DNA of 64,000 nucleotides, from assembly GCF_033958435.1 (NCBI RefSeq), contig NC_134138.1, positions 185,539,298 through 185,603,297 on the forward strand. Reading direction: 5' to 3'. Shown here one piece after another: positions 22,822 to 34,210 of the stretch; within the stretch, counting starts at the first letter, position 1, and each line of letters starts with the position of its first letter. The stretch is from Carettochelys insculpta. Its lineage: Eukaryota > Chordata > Testudines > Carettochelyidae. The position numbers and the translations under genes were made by a program. The notes under the pieces are model-generated. The model did no database searches. It had not been told where the DNA came from and saw only the letters and a list, made by a program, of their open reading frames with translations.

Positions 22822-23328
22822 ATGAATGGACACAGAGCAGACATGAGGAATCTCAATCCACATAAGCCGGTCAGTGAACACTTCAACGGAGTGGGCCCTT
22901 CTGTTAAAGGCCTGATAATTTGTGTCTTACACAACAGATTGCATAGGGAGATTTGTAGGTTAGAGTTCATATGCAAATTCAACACATTAACATGTGGTAT
23001 GAACAGAGACAACAACTACCTCACGCATTACAAGGACTGCTTCCCTTCCTTTGATGCTCGTCGTTATCTCAGGCAAGACACGTAACACCCCTTCGCCCAT
23101 CACCCACCTCCTTCAGTCCTATGTACTTGATTTGTCAGGTTTTTTTGCAATTTTTTTGGCCTCTGTACTTATAGTTGTCAGTCTGGACTGGAAATGCAAT
23201 TGACCTGAAGAAGTGGGTCTGTCCCATGAAAGCTCATCACTGAATAAATCATTTTGTTAGCCTTTAAAGTGCTACATGACTGCTGTTTTGTTTGTTAGAA
23301 TATAGGCTAACATGGCTACCTCTCTGTT
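22822..23328 (+). mobile_element. Penelope-like element, 5'-truncated
   Basis: It holds the end of the GIY-YIG region in broken frames (KPVSEHFNGVGPSVKG, FICKFNTLTCGMN) and the family 3' tail (gaagaagtgggtctgtccca, then tttaaagtgctacatgactg). A 15-bp target duplication acaYagggcaaaaga flanks it (22807-22821 and 23329-23343, one mismatch). Only about 507 bp remain, so it cannot move by itself. Confidence 0.85.
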
Positions 23329-23343
23329 ACACAGGGCAAAAGA

Positions 23344-24080
23344 CAGGCCCACGTCAGGTCTTTACAGATCACCAGAAATATGAGATCTTGATATGGTCTG
23401 GTTTTCTTTTTACACCAAAGCAGTGTTAGTATGGCAGTATGACAAGTAGTTCCTTTATCTGTTGTGTCATTGATCCTTTAGGTGATTTCCATTTTAAGTA
23501 AAGTACATTTCAACAGTCAAAAGACTATTTAACAATTTCCTCATTTGTGGAAAAGAGGAAATACCTTTGATATTTCTAGCAGCAGGTTTCATTTGCAATG
23601 GGACATGAACAATGTGATATTTCTCAGTGATCACATTTTTTAAAAAAAAATTTTAGCAATTAACGTGTTTTAGCATGCCTGTCATGGTCGCATCTGAGCT
23701 CTTTGTACGTGCTGGCCATGATTAAAAATGCCAACACTTACATTAACATACCCAAAGCACCAATTATTTTACTGTATCTACTATCAGTATTAATCATGGG
23801 GCCTGAAATACTGTGGATGAACTGCTGATAAATATGAAATCTCTGATAGTTGACTCTGTATTTCAGAGGTTAAATTATATGTACAGTTCAAAATGGAGTG
23901 CTCTCAACATTCTTCCAGTGAATTATGAGCAAGTAAAATGTGTTGCAAATGGAATTTTTTTTCCTCTAAGGAAACACAAATGACAACATATTTCAACTAT
24001 TGCACTGGAAAGGAAACAGTAGAGAATCCATCCTAATCTAATTATTGCCACTTCTATATCACGATAGTTTTAAAATGTTG
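23344..24080. other. Non-coding stretch, nothing recognised
   Basis: AT-rich sequence with no gene or assignable repeat. Confidence 0.5.
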
Positions 24081-24257
24081 CTTTCACCGACAATTATTTC
24101 CAATTTGGGGACAATATATACCTCCAGATTAGCGGCACTGCTATGGGCACCTGCTTGGCCCCACAGTATGCTAACATTTTTATGGCCAACTTAGAAGAAC
24201 GATTCCTTAGCTCTCGTCCCGTTACCCCTTCTTTACTTAAGCTACGTAGATAACATC
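24081..24257 (+). mobile_element. PLE reverse transcriptase fragment
   Basis: This 177-bp piece encodes, with breaks, the reverse transcriptase segment NYFQFGDNIYLQISGTAMGT and APQYANIFMANLEERFL. It stops just before the catalytic YxDD, where the D positions are lost (tacgtagataacatct). It corresponds to 39912-40097 of the complete PLE, exactly the piece that is missing where the next PLE copy breaks off at 25956. Confidence 0.8.
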
Positions 24258-24259
24258 TA

Positions 24260-24690
24260 GGGTGGGAGGGGGGCAGGTTTGGGACTAAGAGGGGTTAAGC
24301 GTGGGTATGGAGCGGATGGGTTTGGGGGCTGAGGCAGGTAAAGGCCAGAGGTCAGGGGTTGGGGGCCAAGGGGGGGTACAGCCTGAGAAGTGGGGCGCAG
24401 GGAGGGTTGATGCAAACATTGCTCCTTCCTGCTTCAGAGCCTATTCCCAGGCATGGCATTTTCCTTTTCTCATTTCCTTTCCAATCCAGGGTGAAAGTAA
24501 CTTAAACTTTCTAACTGGTACAAATCATTACGTTTGTGCTCTTCTTAAAGTAAGGGCGACAAAAAGTACGGTTTGACGTTACTTATTAAGGACTGTCTCC
24601 TATTCACATGCACTGTGGCTCTTGATGTATTGATTTTGTAAATGAATTTGAAAAAATGGCTTCTCTTGCTATTTTGGTAGCAGACCCCTA
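24260..24690 (+). mobile_element. hAT element, right part only
   Basis: It matches 38207-38637 of the complete hAT copy and ends in the terminal repeat 'ggtagcagacccc' followed by taatagaa, the same flanking 8-mer as the complete copy. The left part is missing at the junction with the PLE fragment. Confidence 0.75.
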
Positions 24691-24990
24691 TAATAGAAAG
24701 ACACTTGGCAACCCTATAATTGGGTATAAAAATTAAAAATTAAATACAAACCCAAACCAAAACATCAGTATAAACAGCCAAAAGGATGGTTAGTGTCACT
24801 CTTTTGTACAAAAGTGGAAAGTACAATATTGTTCAAAAAAGGACTGTCCTTCCTTAAAGCTTAAAAAACATTTTGATGAAAAAGAAATGCAAAACAAATT
24901 AGGTATGGGAAAATATTTTTAAATTTTGAGTTTTTATGAATTTGGTATTTTTACAGAAAACTAGTGGAAAAAAAATAAGTACCATTTGAC

Positions 24991-25956
24991 AAAACAAAGC
25001 AGCAGAAATACAGCAATTTAAAGACTAACAAAATGATTTCTTCAGTGATGAGCTGTCATGGGACAGACCCACATCAATATCATTTCCGGTACAGGCTGAC
25101 ATTTATAAGTACAGAGCACAAAAAAAAAAATAAATCAATCAAAACGACAAATTAAATAGGATAGAAGCAGGGGGAAATGTTCTAACACACCAATGAGCAT
25201 CAGTCTGACTCGCTAGATTCCACCTACCAATACCAAAAGAAGAAGAATTCTCTGTGGACTCCCCGTGACAGACATAGTGACAGTGTAGATTTCTACACGT
25301 AATGCTTCTGCAACTGTGCACAGACTGAAATTATATGCAAACAACACCAAATGCAATGCAATCTCAACTGTGCTGAATGCTATGCTGTCCAGAGTCTCCA
25401 AAACAACTCAGACAGAATAATCATGCTGGCTGACAAAGGGGGTGCTATTGTCATCATGAATAAGTCAGACTATGAACAGGAGGAAACTAGACAACTGGAC
25501 AACACCACATTTTACAGACCTCTTTCCTCAGATCCCACTTCGAAATTCCAAAAGAAACTACACCATCTACTTTAAGAACTCCCTGCCTCTACTCAAGACC
25601 AAATTCACTCAGACACACCATCGGAGCCCTGACTTGGATTATTCTATTTACTGCCTAAAACCCACAACCGTGGAAACCCAGGACACCCTATCATTTCAGG
25701 TATTGGCACCCTTACGACTGGACTGTCCAACCATCTAGACTCCCTCCTCAAAACAATGCCACCAGCACTCCTAGCTATCTCCAAGATACCACTGACTTCC
25801 TGAGGAAATTAGGAAACATTGGAAACCTTCCTGAGAACTCCATCCTTGCCACCCTGGTTGTAGTGGCTCTCTACACCAATATTCCACATGAAGATGGACT
25901 ACAAGCTATCAGGAATACCATTCCTGATGTTACCACAGCAAATCTGGTGGCTAACC
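24991..25956 (+). mobile_element. Penelope-like element B1, 5' half
   Basis: The left end is an inverted piece of the family's own 3' tail (aaaacaaagcagcag, then gggacagacccacatcaat), the inverted pLTR arrangement known from Penelope elements. Broken coding text follows: MLADKGGAIVIMNKSDYEQE (about 25423-25482), then reverse transcriptase text with stops, and YTNIPHEDGLQAI (about 25875). It breaks off at 25956, where another PLE begins. Its own tail appears to resume at 27860-27920 and 28962-28993. Confidence 0.8.
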
Positions 25957-27859
25957 TATCTAAATTACAACAACTACTTAAGGAACTCTCTATTGCTACT
26001 GGTGACCTTATTCACTCAGACACACCACCTGAGCCCCAGTCTGGATTATTCTGTTTACTTCCCAAAATCCACAAACCTGGAAACCCCAGAAGCCCTATCA
26101 TTTCAGGTATTGGCACCCTTACCACCAGACTATCCAGTTACGTGGACTCCCTCCTCAAACCGTATGCCACCAACACTCCCAGCTATCTCTGAGATACCGC
26201 TGACTTCCTGAGGAAATTGCAAAACATCGGAAAAGTTCCTGACAATGCCATCCGCACAATGACGGGTTACAATCAATCAGGAATACCATCCCTGATGTCA
26301 CCACAGCCAATCTGGTGTCTGACCTCTGTAATTTTGTTCTCACTCACAATTATTTGTGATTTGGGGACAATTTATACCTGCAGATTAGTGGAACTGCTAT
26401 GTGCCCCCTGCATGGCCCCACAGTATACTAATATATTTATGGCTGACCTGGAACAACGATTCCTCAGCTCTCATCCCCATTACTCCTCCTCTACTTAAGA
26501 TACATTGATGACATCTTTATGATCTGGACCCATGGTATAGAGATTCTAGAAGAATTCCACAGAGACTTTAACAATCTGCACCCCACCATCAACTTATGCC
26601 TCGATTACTCCACGTGAGAGACACATTTCCTGGACACTACAGTCAAATCAAGGATGGCCTGATCAGTACCACACTGTACCGGAAACCCACTGATCGCTAT
26701 ACTTACCTACAGCCTTCTAGCCTCCATCCTGTACACATAAGTAGATCCATTGTTTACAATCAAGCCCTTAGGTACAATCACATTTGTTCTGATCCTACTG
26801 ATAGAGACCAAAAACTACCAAATATTCCTAAACCTGAATTACCCACCAGGAGAAATAAAAAAACAAATTGACAGGGCCAAACGAATACCCAGAGACCAGC
26901 TACTCCAAGACAGGCCAAAAAAAGCCAAGAACAGAACACCAATGGTCATCACCCACAGCCCTCAACTCAAATCACTGCAACGAATTATTAAAGACCTCCT
27001 ATCTATCCTTAATCAGGATGCCACACTCCAGAAGGCCCTAGGTGACAGGCCTGTTCTCTCCTACAGACAACCTCCCAACCTTATGACGATTCTCACCAAT
27101 AGCCACCGTCTATACCATAGGAGCACCAGTCCTGGGACTTTTCCTTGCAACAAAGTCCACTGCCAACTTTGTCCACATATCCATTCTGGAGATACCATCA
27201 CTGGACCTAACCGGCTTATTCACAGAATCACAGGCACATTCTCATGTTCCTCAACTAACATCATGTATGCCATCATGTGCCAACAATGCCCAGATGCTTT
27301 GTATATTGGACAGACTTCAAACTCTCAGACAAAGAGTTAATGGGAACAAAACAGACATAAAAACACTCCTGATCCACAAATCTGTTAGCTGGCATTTTAA
27401 TGTAGTGGGCCATTCTGTTAATGACTTAAGAGTCTGTGTGTTACTGAAGAGGAATTTTCACACCACTTTGGAAAGAGAGGCTGCTGAAGTCTCTTTTATA
27501 TTCAAATTCGACACATTAACATGTGGTTTGAATGGAGATGGGAATTTTCTGGGTCATTATAGGGGCTCTTTTGCATACTTGGCTTAATCTAATTCTTGAT
27601 TACCCCGACCCCTTCTGCCCCTCTACTCTCGGATTTGCTCACCTTGATAAATTTTTTTCTGATTTGTCCACTTTGATTACTGTTTTTGGTTCTCTGTGCC
27701 TTAAATATTCATTGTGCTCTGGTACGGCTATGGTCTGAAGAAGTGGGTCTGTCCCACAAAAGCTCACCAAATAAAGTAGTTGGTTAGACTTTAAAGTGCT
27801 ACTTGACTGCTTTTTTGTTTTGATAGTATACAGACTAGCATGGCTTTCTCTCTGTTACT
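25957..27859 (+). mobile_element. Penelope-like element B2 (RT plus GIY-YIG), broken
   Basis: A separate PLE copy encoding reverse transcriptase and a GIY-YIG endonuclease, now split by frameshifts. Visible parts are LLPKIHKPGNPRSPIISGIG (about 26057-26116), the catalytic YIDD at about 26500, and the linker 'FLDTTV...TLYRKPTDRYTYL'. The C-terminal endonuclease has zinc-type cysteines CQLCPH, then NIMYAIMCQQCPDALYIGQT (about 27258-27317), a frameshift, and LRQRVNGNKTDIKTLL. The palm segment between the IPHE block and the AP block is partly deleted. The tail is gaagaagtgggtctgtccca at about 27739. It cannot be functional. Confidence 0.85.
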
Positions 27860-28993
27860 AAATCATTTGGTTAGTCTTTAAAGAGCTACATTTCTGCAGT
27901 TTTGTTTTACTGGAGTACAGGCTGTCCCCAGCTTAGGAACACATAGACTCACAACCATTCGTACTTACGACCAAACTCCAGCTCACGCCTCCCCAGCGCC
28001 CCAGCTGACCTGCCCCAGTAGGGGGCTCCAGCCGCACTCCTGGGGCTCCCCTCCAACCCCCATACCCCAGCTCCCCCCAAACCCAGGCCTCAACCCCCCT
28101 GCCTCCAACCCCCACAGACCCAGACCCAACCCCCCTAACCATATGTGACCCCAGATCACCACCCCCATGCGGCTGGCTGAGCACATGTGGGGCTCCAACC
28201 TGCCCCCTGCTCAAGCACCCTGCCCCAGGGCACCCCTGTTCAACCCCTCTCCCGCCTGGTCCAGCCCCCCCCCCGCCCCCGCGGCCCCAGCTCATCCCCC
28301 AACACACCCCTTGCTTGGGTCTCCAGCTGTCAGCTGCCGCTGGTGTGTGCAGAGGCTCTCTCCCCGCTGCCAGCTCAACCCATCCCATCCCTGGTTTGCC
28401 CCCTTTTAATTCCCCCTGTGCCCAGCTCAACCCCTCCCTGTCCCCAACTGACCCCCCCCAGCACGTGCTGGGCTCTCAGCTGGCAGGGCATGCGGGGCTC
28501 CAGCTATCAGCCACTTCAGGCACATGAGGCTCTACTCCTCTGCTAAGCCCCCTGCCCTGGTTCACTGTGTTCAGCCCCCTCAATCCACTACAGCCCCAGC
28601 TCACACTCTCCCCGTACACCGGGCTCCGGCTTCAACCTGCTCCTCAATACTAACTGCATGGAGCTCCAGCTCCAACCCTCATACCCACCACCCCCACAGC
28701 CCTGGCTCCAAGCCCCTGGCTGGGCTCAACCCCCGCCCCAACCCTCTGCAAGTCCCAGCTCAACTGAACCCTCCCACCACCCTACCTCACCCAAGATCTC
28801 CCTGCTCCCTCCCAGGGCCCCAACCCAAGCTCTCCCTGACTTAACGTGAAATTCAAGGTACCTCGAGGAATTACAGTATAAGGGTTTTTCTGACTTATGA
28901 CTAAATCAAGTCATGACCAGGTGTTCGGAACATAACCCATTCGTAAGTTGTGGACTGTCAGCATAGACAAACATGGCTACCTCTCTGTTACAT
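27860..28993 (+). mobile_element. PLE tail split by a later insertion
   Basis: 'aatcatttggttagtcttta' at 27860-27920 is the start of a second PLE tail. Its expected ending, 'aacatggctacctctctgtt', appears at 28971-28990, after the C-rich element 27921-28961. It probably belongs to copy B1, whose middle has been lost. Confidence 0.65.
27921..28961. mobile_element. C-rich DNA-transposon-like insertion
   Basis: The left edge 'ctgtccccagcttaggaaca' and the inverted right edge 'cattcgtaagttgtggac' are imperfect inverted repeats. The interior (about 28000-28850) is a C-rich, irregularly repeated stretch of ccagctc and caacccc words. No real coding frame. The element interrupts a PLE tail, so it is younger than that PLE. 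The superfamily is not determined. Confidence 0.6.
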
Positions 28994-30539
28994 ACCAAAA
29001 GGGACTAGCAATAGTTGTTTGTATGTGAATTTTAAGTTGTCAAACAGTAATTAGAAAACATGTCACTACAATGATGTGTTATCACACAGTCTCAGTTTGG
29101 AATGAGTGTTTACAGTTTTAAAGCACTGCTGTACTAACTGCAACTGCTGCAAATTTGGGTTGCTATGGCAAATGTGATTATCTGCATCAACTGTAATTCT
29201 GTGGTTGGAGTTGGATGACCCCTGGTGGTTGCTTTGCATGTTCAAACACTGAAACCTCAGAGTTCACACCGAAGAAAAACAAAGCAAAAACCAGACATTA
29301 TGAATTTTTCAGAAACCTCTCCTACTGACACAATGAAAATCTTAAGTGCATGCCAAGGCATTGTAATGCACATTTCTACAGCATTCCTGAAAAATCTACA
29401 CACCATTCTTGCAAGAGTTCCACAAGAAGTTTCACATGCATTGTGTGCACAAAGCATCCACCAGTGACGTTAATGCATGCAAAATAAACTTATCTGCCCA
29501 TCACTGTTACAACCTTTCAATTGAAAATACATAAGCTAGCATGAAACAGCATGATACGCTCTGCGGAGAAAATTGCTGCCTTCTCATTAGGTACAGACAC
29601 CTGGAGAGCCAGAACACAGTGATCAGAATGGCAAGAGCCAGGTCTTGCCAAAATAACTTTCAGCAGGAGACACATGGAAAGAGAACATGAAGTCTTATGT
29701 ATAGGAAAAGAATTGCTTTATAGCATTAGACCATAACCATGAAACTTGTGTGCCACGAAATACATAGGCTGTATATTAGGGTCAAAGAGCAGACAAATAT
29801 CTGCCATAGGCTAAGAAGCAATAGAAGAGTCCACAAAGTGGCCACAACTGCAGCCTCAGGATTGCACTAGCTTCTGTGAGAGACAACCCTCTCTTACATG
29901 GCTCCCCACTTAGTCTGTGTAGTTGCAGCTCCATTGGCTCAATCCTACCTCCAGAAGACTCTTCCATATGATGGATTCACTTCAGGATTGTGTTTTATTG
30001 CTGCACAGGTTTGCCTTATTCCAGCCTTCACCACTGCTTCAGAATTACATCAACTAGCTGTGCCCATGAAGATAGAGTGGGATTGGACCTACTCTATAAT
30101 ACATATGTTCAGAGAGATCTTTGCGGGAAAGAAAGTTGTGTTTCCGTCCTTTCCTGGTTCCCTCCTTCCCTGGCTACATCATGGTCAGTGGTATTATGTG
30201 AAATGAGAAGCAAATCTCAAATCCTTCTCTGCACTAAACATCTTGCCACTTGCCTAGACTTTTGGGAGACAGGTGTTTGGAAGAAAAGTAATGCAAAGCT
30301 ACACAACCAGCTCGTTTGGCACCATACAGAAGCCGAAGAATCATCTGTTGATGTTGAGGTCTTTCAGGAAATCAAAGCAGAGAAGGTAGCAAATTCTGCT
30401 AGGCAGGAGTCCGGAAACTAGATTCTTTCATAACAGTGATCAACAAAAGATTTTTGTGATAAATATTAGTAATGATGTTCCATAAATTTATAGATATGTT
30501 ATTATATATTATTAATAAATGTGAGCCATAGCACTTCCC
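28994..30539. other. Non-coding stretch, nothing recognised
   Basis: A 102-residue open frame at 29898-30206 and an overlapping one at 29990-30421 have no recognisable domain or initiation context, and are taken as chance. No repeats were assigned. Confidence 0.45.
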
Positions 30540-31018
30540 TGAATTCATTCCTGTTTGAGCTACAACATATGTTTTAGAAAAACATCCAGTCTTGCCTTAG
30601 AATTTCTAGTGATATAGAATCCAATACAAACCTTGGGAAATTGTTCCAGTGGTTAATTACCCTCACAGTTACAAAATTAATGCCTTATTTCTAGTCAGAG
30701 TTTGTCTAGCTTCAACTTCCAGCCATTGTATCATATTTTTCCTTTGTCCTCTATACTGAAAAGTCCGTTATTACCAAATTTCTGTTCCCCATGTAGGTAA
30801 TTATAAGCTATCATCAAGTTGCCCTTTAACCTTGTTTTTATTGGACTGAAGGAGCTCAATCTATTCGATTTATCACTATAAGGCAAGCTTTCCCATCCTT
30901 TATTCATTTTTTTAGCTCTCTGAACCTCTTCCAATTTATCAACGTCCATTTTGAAATATGGCCACCAGAAATGAATATCATATTTTAGTACAAGTCACAC
31001 CAGCACACATACAGAAGC
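30540..31018 (-). mobile_element. Old CR1/L3-type LINE, fragment 1
   Basis: Reverse complement of the 3' end of a CR1-like LINE, with family text such as 'agctctctgaacctcttcca' at about 30913. It continues at 33425-33633, 34032-34079 and 36071-36480 after younger insertions are removed. It is strongly diverged. Confidence 0.75.
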
Positions 31019-31369
31019 AACATAAGTAGGACTGTTGATGAATAGCAGCTAACTTGTGTGATTAGATCAAAAAATAATTGCGATTAATCACAGTTTAATT
31101 GTGCTGTTAAACAATAGAAAAACCAAGTGAAATTTATTAAATATTTTGAATGTCTACATTTTCAAACATATTGATGTTACAAACAGAACAGAAACCACAG
31201 TGTACAGTGCTCATTTTATATTATTTGTCTGTACTATCTTAATCTTGAAAGTGAAATTTACAGAGGTATGTTTTCTGATACATAACTACATTCAAAAACA
31301 AAACAATGTAAAACTAAAGCCTTCAAGTCCACTCAGTCCAATCAATTACTAAGCAAAACAAAACTCTGT

Positions 31370-31760
31370 GGCTGTGGCCACACTTGGCCAAAACTTCAAA
31401 AAGGCCATGCTGATGAACAAATCGAAGAATACTAATGAGGCACTGAATTGAATATTCAGCACCTCATTAGCATTCACATGCTTCCATCCACAGCGCTTTG
31501 AAAGCACCGCTTTCGAACGTGCGCAGCTTGGCATGGCTACACGGGGGTGCTCTTCAAAAGGACCCTGCACATTTCAAAACCCCAAAATGTGTGAGGTCTT
31601 TTCGAAGATGACCCCGGTGTAGCCATGCCGAGCCACACATATTCGAAAGCATGTGAATGCTAATGAGGCACTGAATATTCAATTCAGCGCCTCATTAGTA
31701 TTCTTCGATTTGGCCATTAGCATGGCCATTTGGAAGTTTTGGCCAAGTGTGGCCACAGCC
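31370..31760. mobile_element. Palindromic Harbinger-type MITE, 391 bp
   Basis: The left end ggctgtggccacacttggcc and right end ggccaagtgtggccacagcc are exact inverse. The palindrome continues inward (ctaatgaggcactgaat / attcagcgcctcattag). The right flank is TTA; the left flank does not match it clearly. No coding capacity. Confidence 0.85.
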
Positions 31761-32594
31761 TTAATGTTTGAAGGAAATAAATGTTTCCTGTCTCTTTTGG
31801 ATGCTGTCCCCTGAACAGGGCCACCAACAGACTGCCCAGGGGCCTAGGCAACTTAAAAGGGCCCAGAGCTCCCAGTTGCTCCTGGGACCTCTCTCATGCT
31901 TTTAAATCACAGCGATTTAAATCACAGTACTGCACAGCAGGGGAGCCCCAGGCCACTTGGAGCTCTCTGCCCCTTTAAAATCTTTGTAGCTGTGGCTTGT
32001 ACATGCTTAGTGTGTGCACCATCCAACTGCTGCCGGTAGTTCAACTCAGTGCCCATCTGATGCCTTACCAGGTCAGAAGCAGCATGGGGCACCCAGGGCC
32101 ACTGACAAGGGACAAAAGGGGCAGCTGCCTCAAGCCTTTTAAATACCTGCAGAAGCCCCAGGCAGCATAGAAGCACTATTTAGGGACTGCTAGCCCTCCC
32201 AGCCTTCCTCTTCTGCCTCAGTCCCAGAGCCAGCCCCCTCACCTCGCCCATGAGCCTGGCATTTCTCTCAGCAGCCCTACATTTGAAAGTGAAGATGGGT
32301 GCTCACAGAGCGCTGTTCTAGACAGCACTACAAGTATCACTGTATCAGACATGGTGAACATTCATATGCACCTTCATGGTTTGGCTTCCATTCCGGAGGA
32401 CCTGCTTCACTGTGAATGGTGCACATTAAAAAAATAATTTGTTAATTAAATTTGTGATTGAACCCCTGGAGTCGGGGCGGGAATTGTAGGTCTCCTGCTC
32501 TTTGTTTTACCTTATTCTGTCATATATATCATGTCACAGGAGTCTCAGATGATGACCCATCACATGTTCATTTTAAGAACACTTCACTGCGGAG

Positions 32595-33060
32595 TTGAAA
32601 AAAACTCAAAGAAGGTACCAATGTGAGATTTCTGCAACAGCACTTGACCCAAAGTTTAAGAATCTGAAGTGTCTTTCAAAATCTGAGAGGCATGAGATGT
32701 GGAAAATGCTTTCAGAAATCTTAAAAGATCAACACATAGATCCAGAAACTACAGAAGCCAAACCACCAGAAAAAGAAAATCAACCTTCTTCTGGTAGCAC
32801 TTAACTCAGGTGATGAAAATGAACATTCGTTAGTCCACATTCTTCCAGATCGTTATGGAGCAGAACCCATCATCAGCATGGAAGCATGTCCTTTGCATGA
32901 TGAAGCATGATGGGACATATGAATCTTTAATGCCTCTGGCATGTAAGTATGTTGCAACACCCACTACAACAGTGCCATGCAAATGCCTGTTCTGTCTTTC
33001 AGGTGACAATGTAAAAAGAAGCTGGATGCATTATCTCCCACAAATGTAAACAAACTTGTT
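32595..33060 (+). pseudogene. hAT transposase C-terminal remnant
   Basis: Broken reading of a hAT transposase: SATALDPKFKNLKCLSKSER (about 32634-32693), an acidic linker, a frameshift, then the dimerisation block LACKYVATPTTTVPCKCLF (about 32937-32993) followed by LSGDNVKRSWMHYLPQM. These correspond to the 'A..YL..P.T....ERLFS' C-terminal signature of ZBED-type hAT proteins; the usual E-R is C-K here. The N-terminal zinc finger and most catalytic parts are missing, so it is inactive. Confidence 0.75.
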
Positions 33061-33424
33061 TGAGTGATTAGCTGAACCAGAAGTAGGACTGAATGGACTT
33101 GCAGGTGCTAAAGCTTTATACTGTATTATTTTTAATGCAGTTTTCTGTACATAATACTACCTTTGTAAATTCTCTGTGATAAAAAGATTGAATGACATGA
33201 GTTTTATTGGGTGAATTGAAAAACTATTTATTTTGGGTTTTTTGATACAAATAGTTGTAATAGAACATCATTGTAAAGTAAGTACTGTACACTTTGTATT
33301 CTGAGCTGTAAGTGAAATCAGCGTGTTTCAAAATGTGGAAAATTCCAAAAATATTGAAATAAATTGTATTCTATAATTGTTTAACAGCATGACATAACAG
33401 CCCTAAGTATAACTTTTCTATTCC

Positions 33425-33633
33425 AACTTGCTGTTCCTTTGTTTATACATCCAAGGATCACATTAACGCTTTTGGTCATACTTTTGCAATGGGAGCTTCT
33501 GTTCAGTTATTATTCATCATGACCGCAAGTCCTTTTCAGAATCATTGCTTCCCAAGGTAGAATCTGCTGTTCTGTATGGTTTAAAAAAAATCTGTCTATA
33601 TATGTATCTTCCAAACACATAGTTGTACTCATA
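33425..33633 (-). mobile_element. Old CR1/L3-type LINE, fragment 2
   Basis: It continues the minus-strand CR1 from 30540-31018: 'catccaaggatcacattaac' and 'gaccgcaagtccttttcaga' are decayed forms of the CR1 reverse-strand text. It ends at the MITE inserted at 33634. Confidence 0.7.
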
Positions 33634-34031
33634 GGGTGCATCTACACTTGCATTCCACTTTTGAAAGAGGCATGCAAATGAGGTGAATTGAAGATGCAAA
33701 GAAGGTATAATTTGCATATTTGACACCTCATTTGCATAGTCTCATTTCAGAAGAGCTTCCTTTGAACAGAAGAAAGCCTGTGTAGACACTGCTCTTTTGA
33801 AAGTAAACCCCTTCTTTGAAAGAATCCTTCTTCCCATTAAAAAAATGAAGGAAGAGTCTTTCAAAGGTGGGGTTTACTTTCGTAAGAGCAGCATTTACAC
33901 TGGTTTTCTTCTTTTGAAAGAAGAATATGTAAATAAGGTGCCAGATATGCAAATTTGCATCTCATTTGCATTTTTGATTTACCTCATTTGCATACCTCTT
34001 TCGAAAGAGGAATGCAAGTGTAGATGCACCC
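33634..34031. mobile_element. Palindromic MITE, 398 bp
   Basis: The left end gggtgcatctacacttgcat and right end atgcaagtgtagatgcaccc are exact inverse. Further inverted pairs run inward (cttttgaaag... / cttttgaaag..., atgcaaatgaggt / acctcatttgcat). It interrupts the old CR1, whose text resumes as 'tgcccagtttatcaag' at about 34051. No coding capacity. Confidence 0.85.
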
Positions 34032-34210
34032 ACCCATCTTGTTTGTTTCTGCCCAGTTTATCAAGCAACCACAAAACTAAGTGACTGGGCAACAAAATGG
34101 CAAACTAAGTATAATGTTAATAAATGTCAAGGAATGCACATTGGAAAAAATAATCCCAACTATACACAAAAAATGATGGGGACTAATTTAGCTATACCTA
34201 CTCAAGAGAG

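Larger units (their letters stand above)
24260..25956 (+). repeat. Duplicated block, copy 1 (second copy 38207-39911)
   Basis: The two blocks align throughout in the same orientation with small differences. They share, in order: the right part of a hAT element (ending 24690; second copy 38637), the same 300-bp flank (for example 'ggactgtccttccttaaagc'), and the same PLE insertion point (catttgac|aaaacaaag) with the PLE 5' half. Sharing an insertion site means the PLE was present before the copying event. Confidence 0.85.
31027..33406. mobile_element. Foldback hAT element inserted in old CR1
   Basis: The ends taggactgtt (left) and aacagcccta (right) are inverse. Inside, long inverted arms follow: 'gctgttaaacaatag' near the left pairs with 'ataattgtttaacagc' near the right. 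The segment 32283-32430 is an inverted, diverged copy of 32860-33000. Possible 8-bp duplications are aacataag / agtataac (5 of 8). It is hit by a MITE at 31370-31760 and perhaps another repeat at about 31800-32165. A related end lies at 49975-50135. Confidence 0.65.

Noticed and set aside
29898..30421. Two overlapping open frames of 102 and 143 residues
   Set aside because: No recognisable domain, they overlap in different frames, and nothing indicates exon boundaries.
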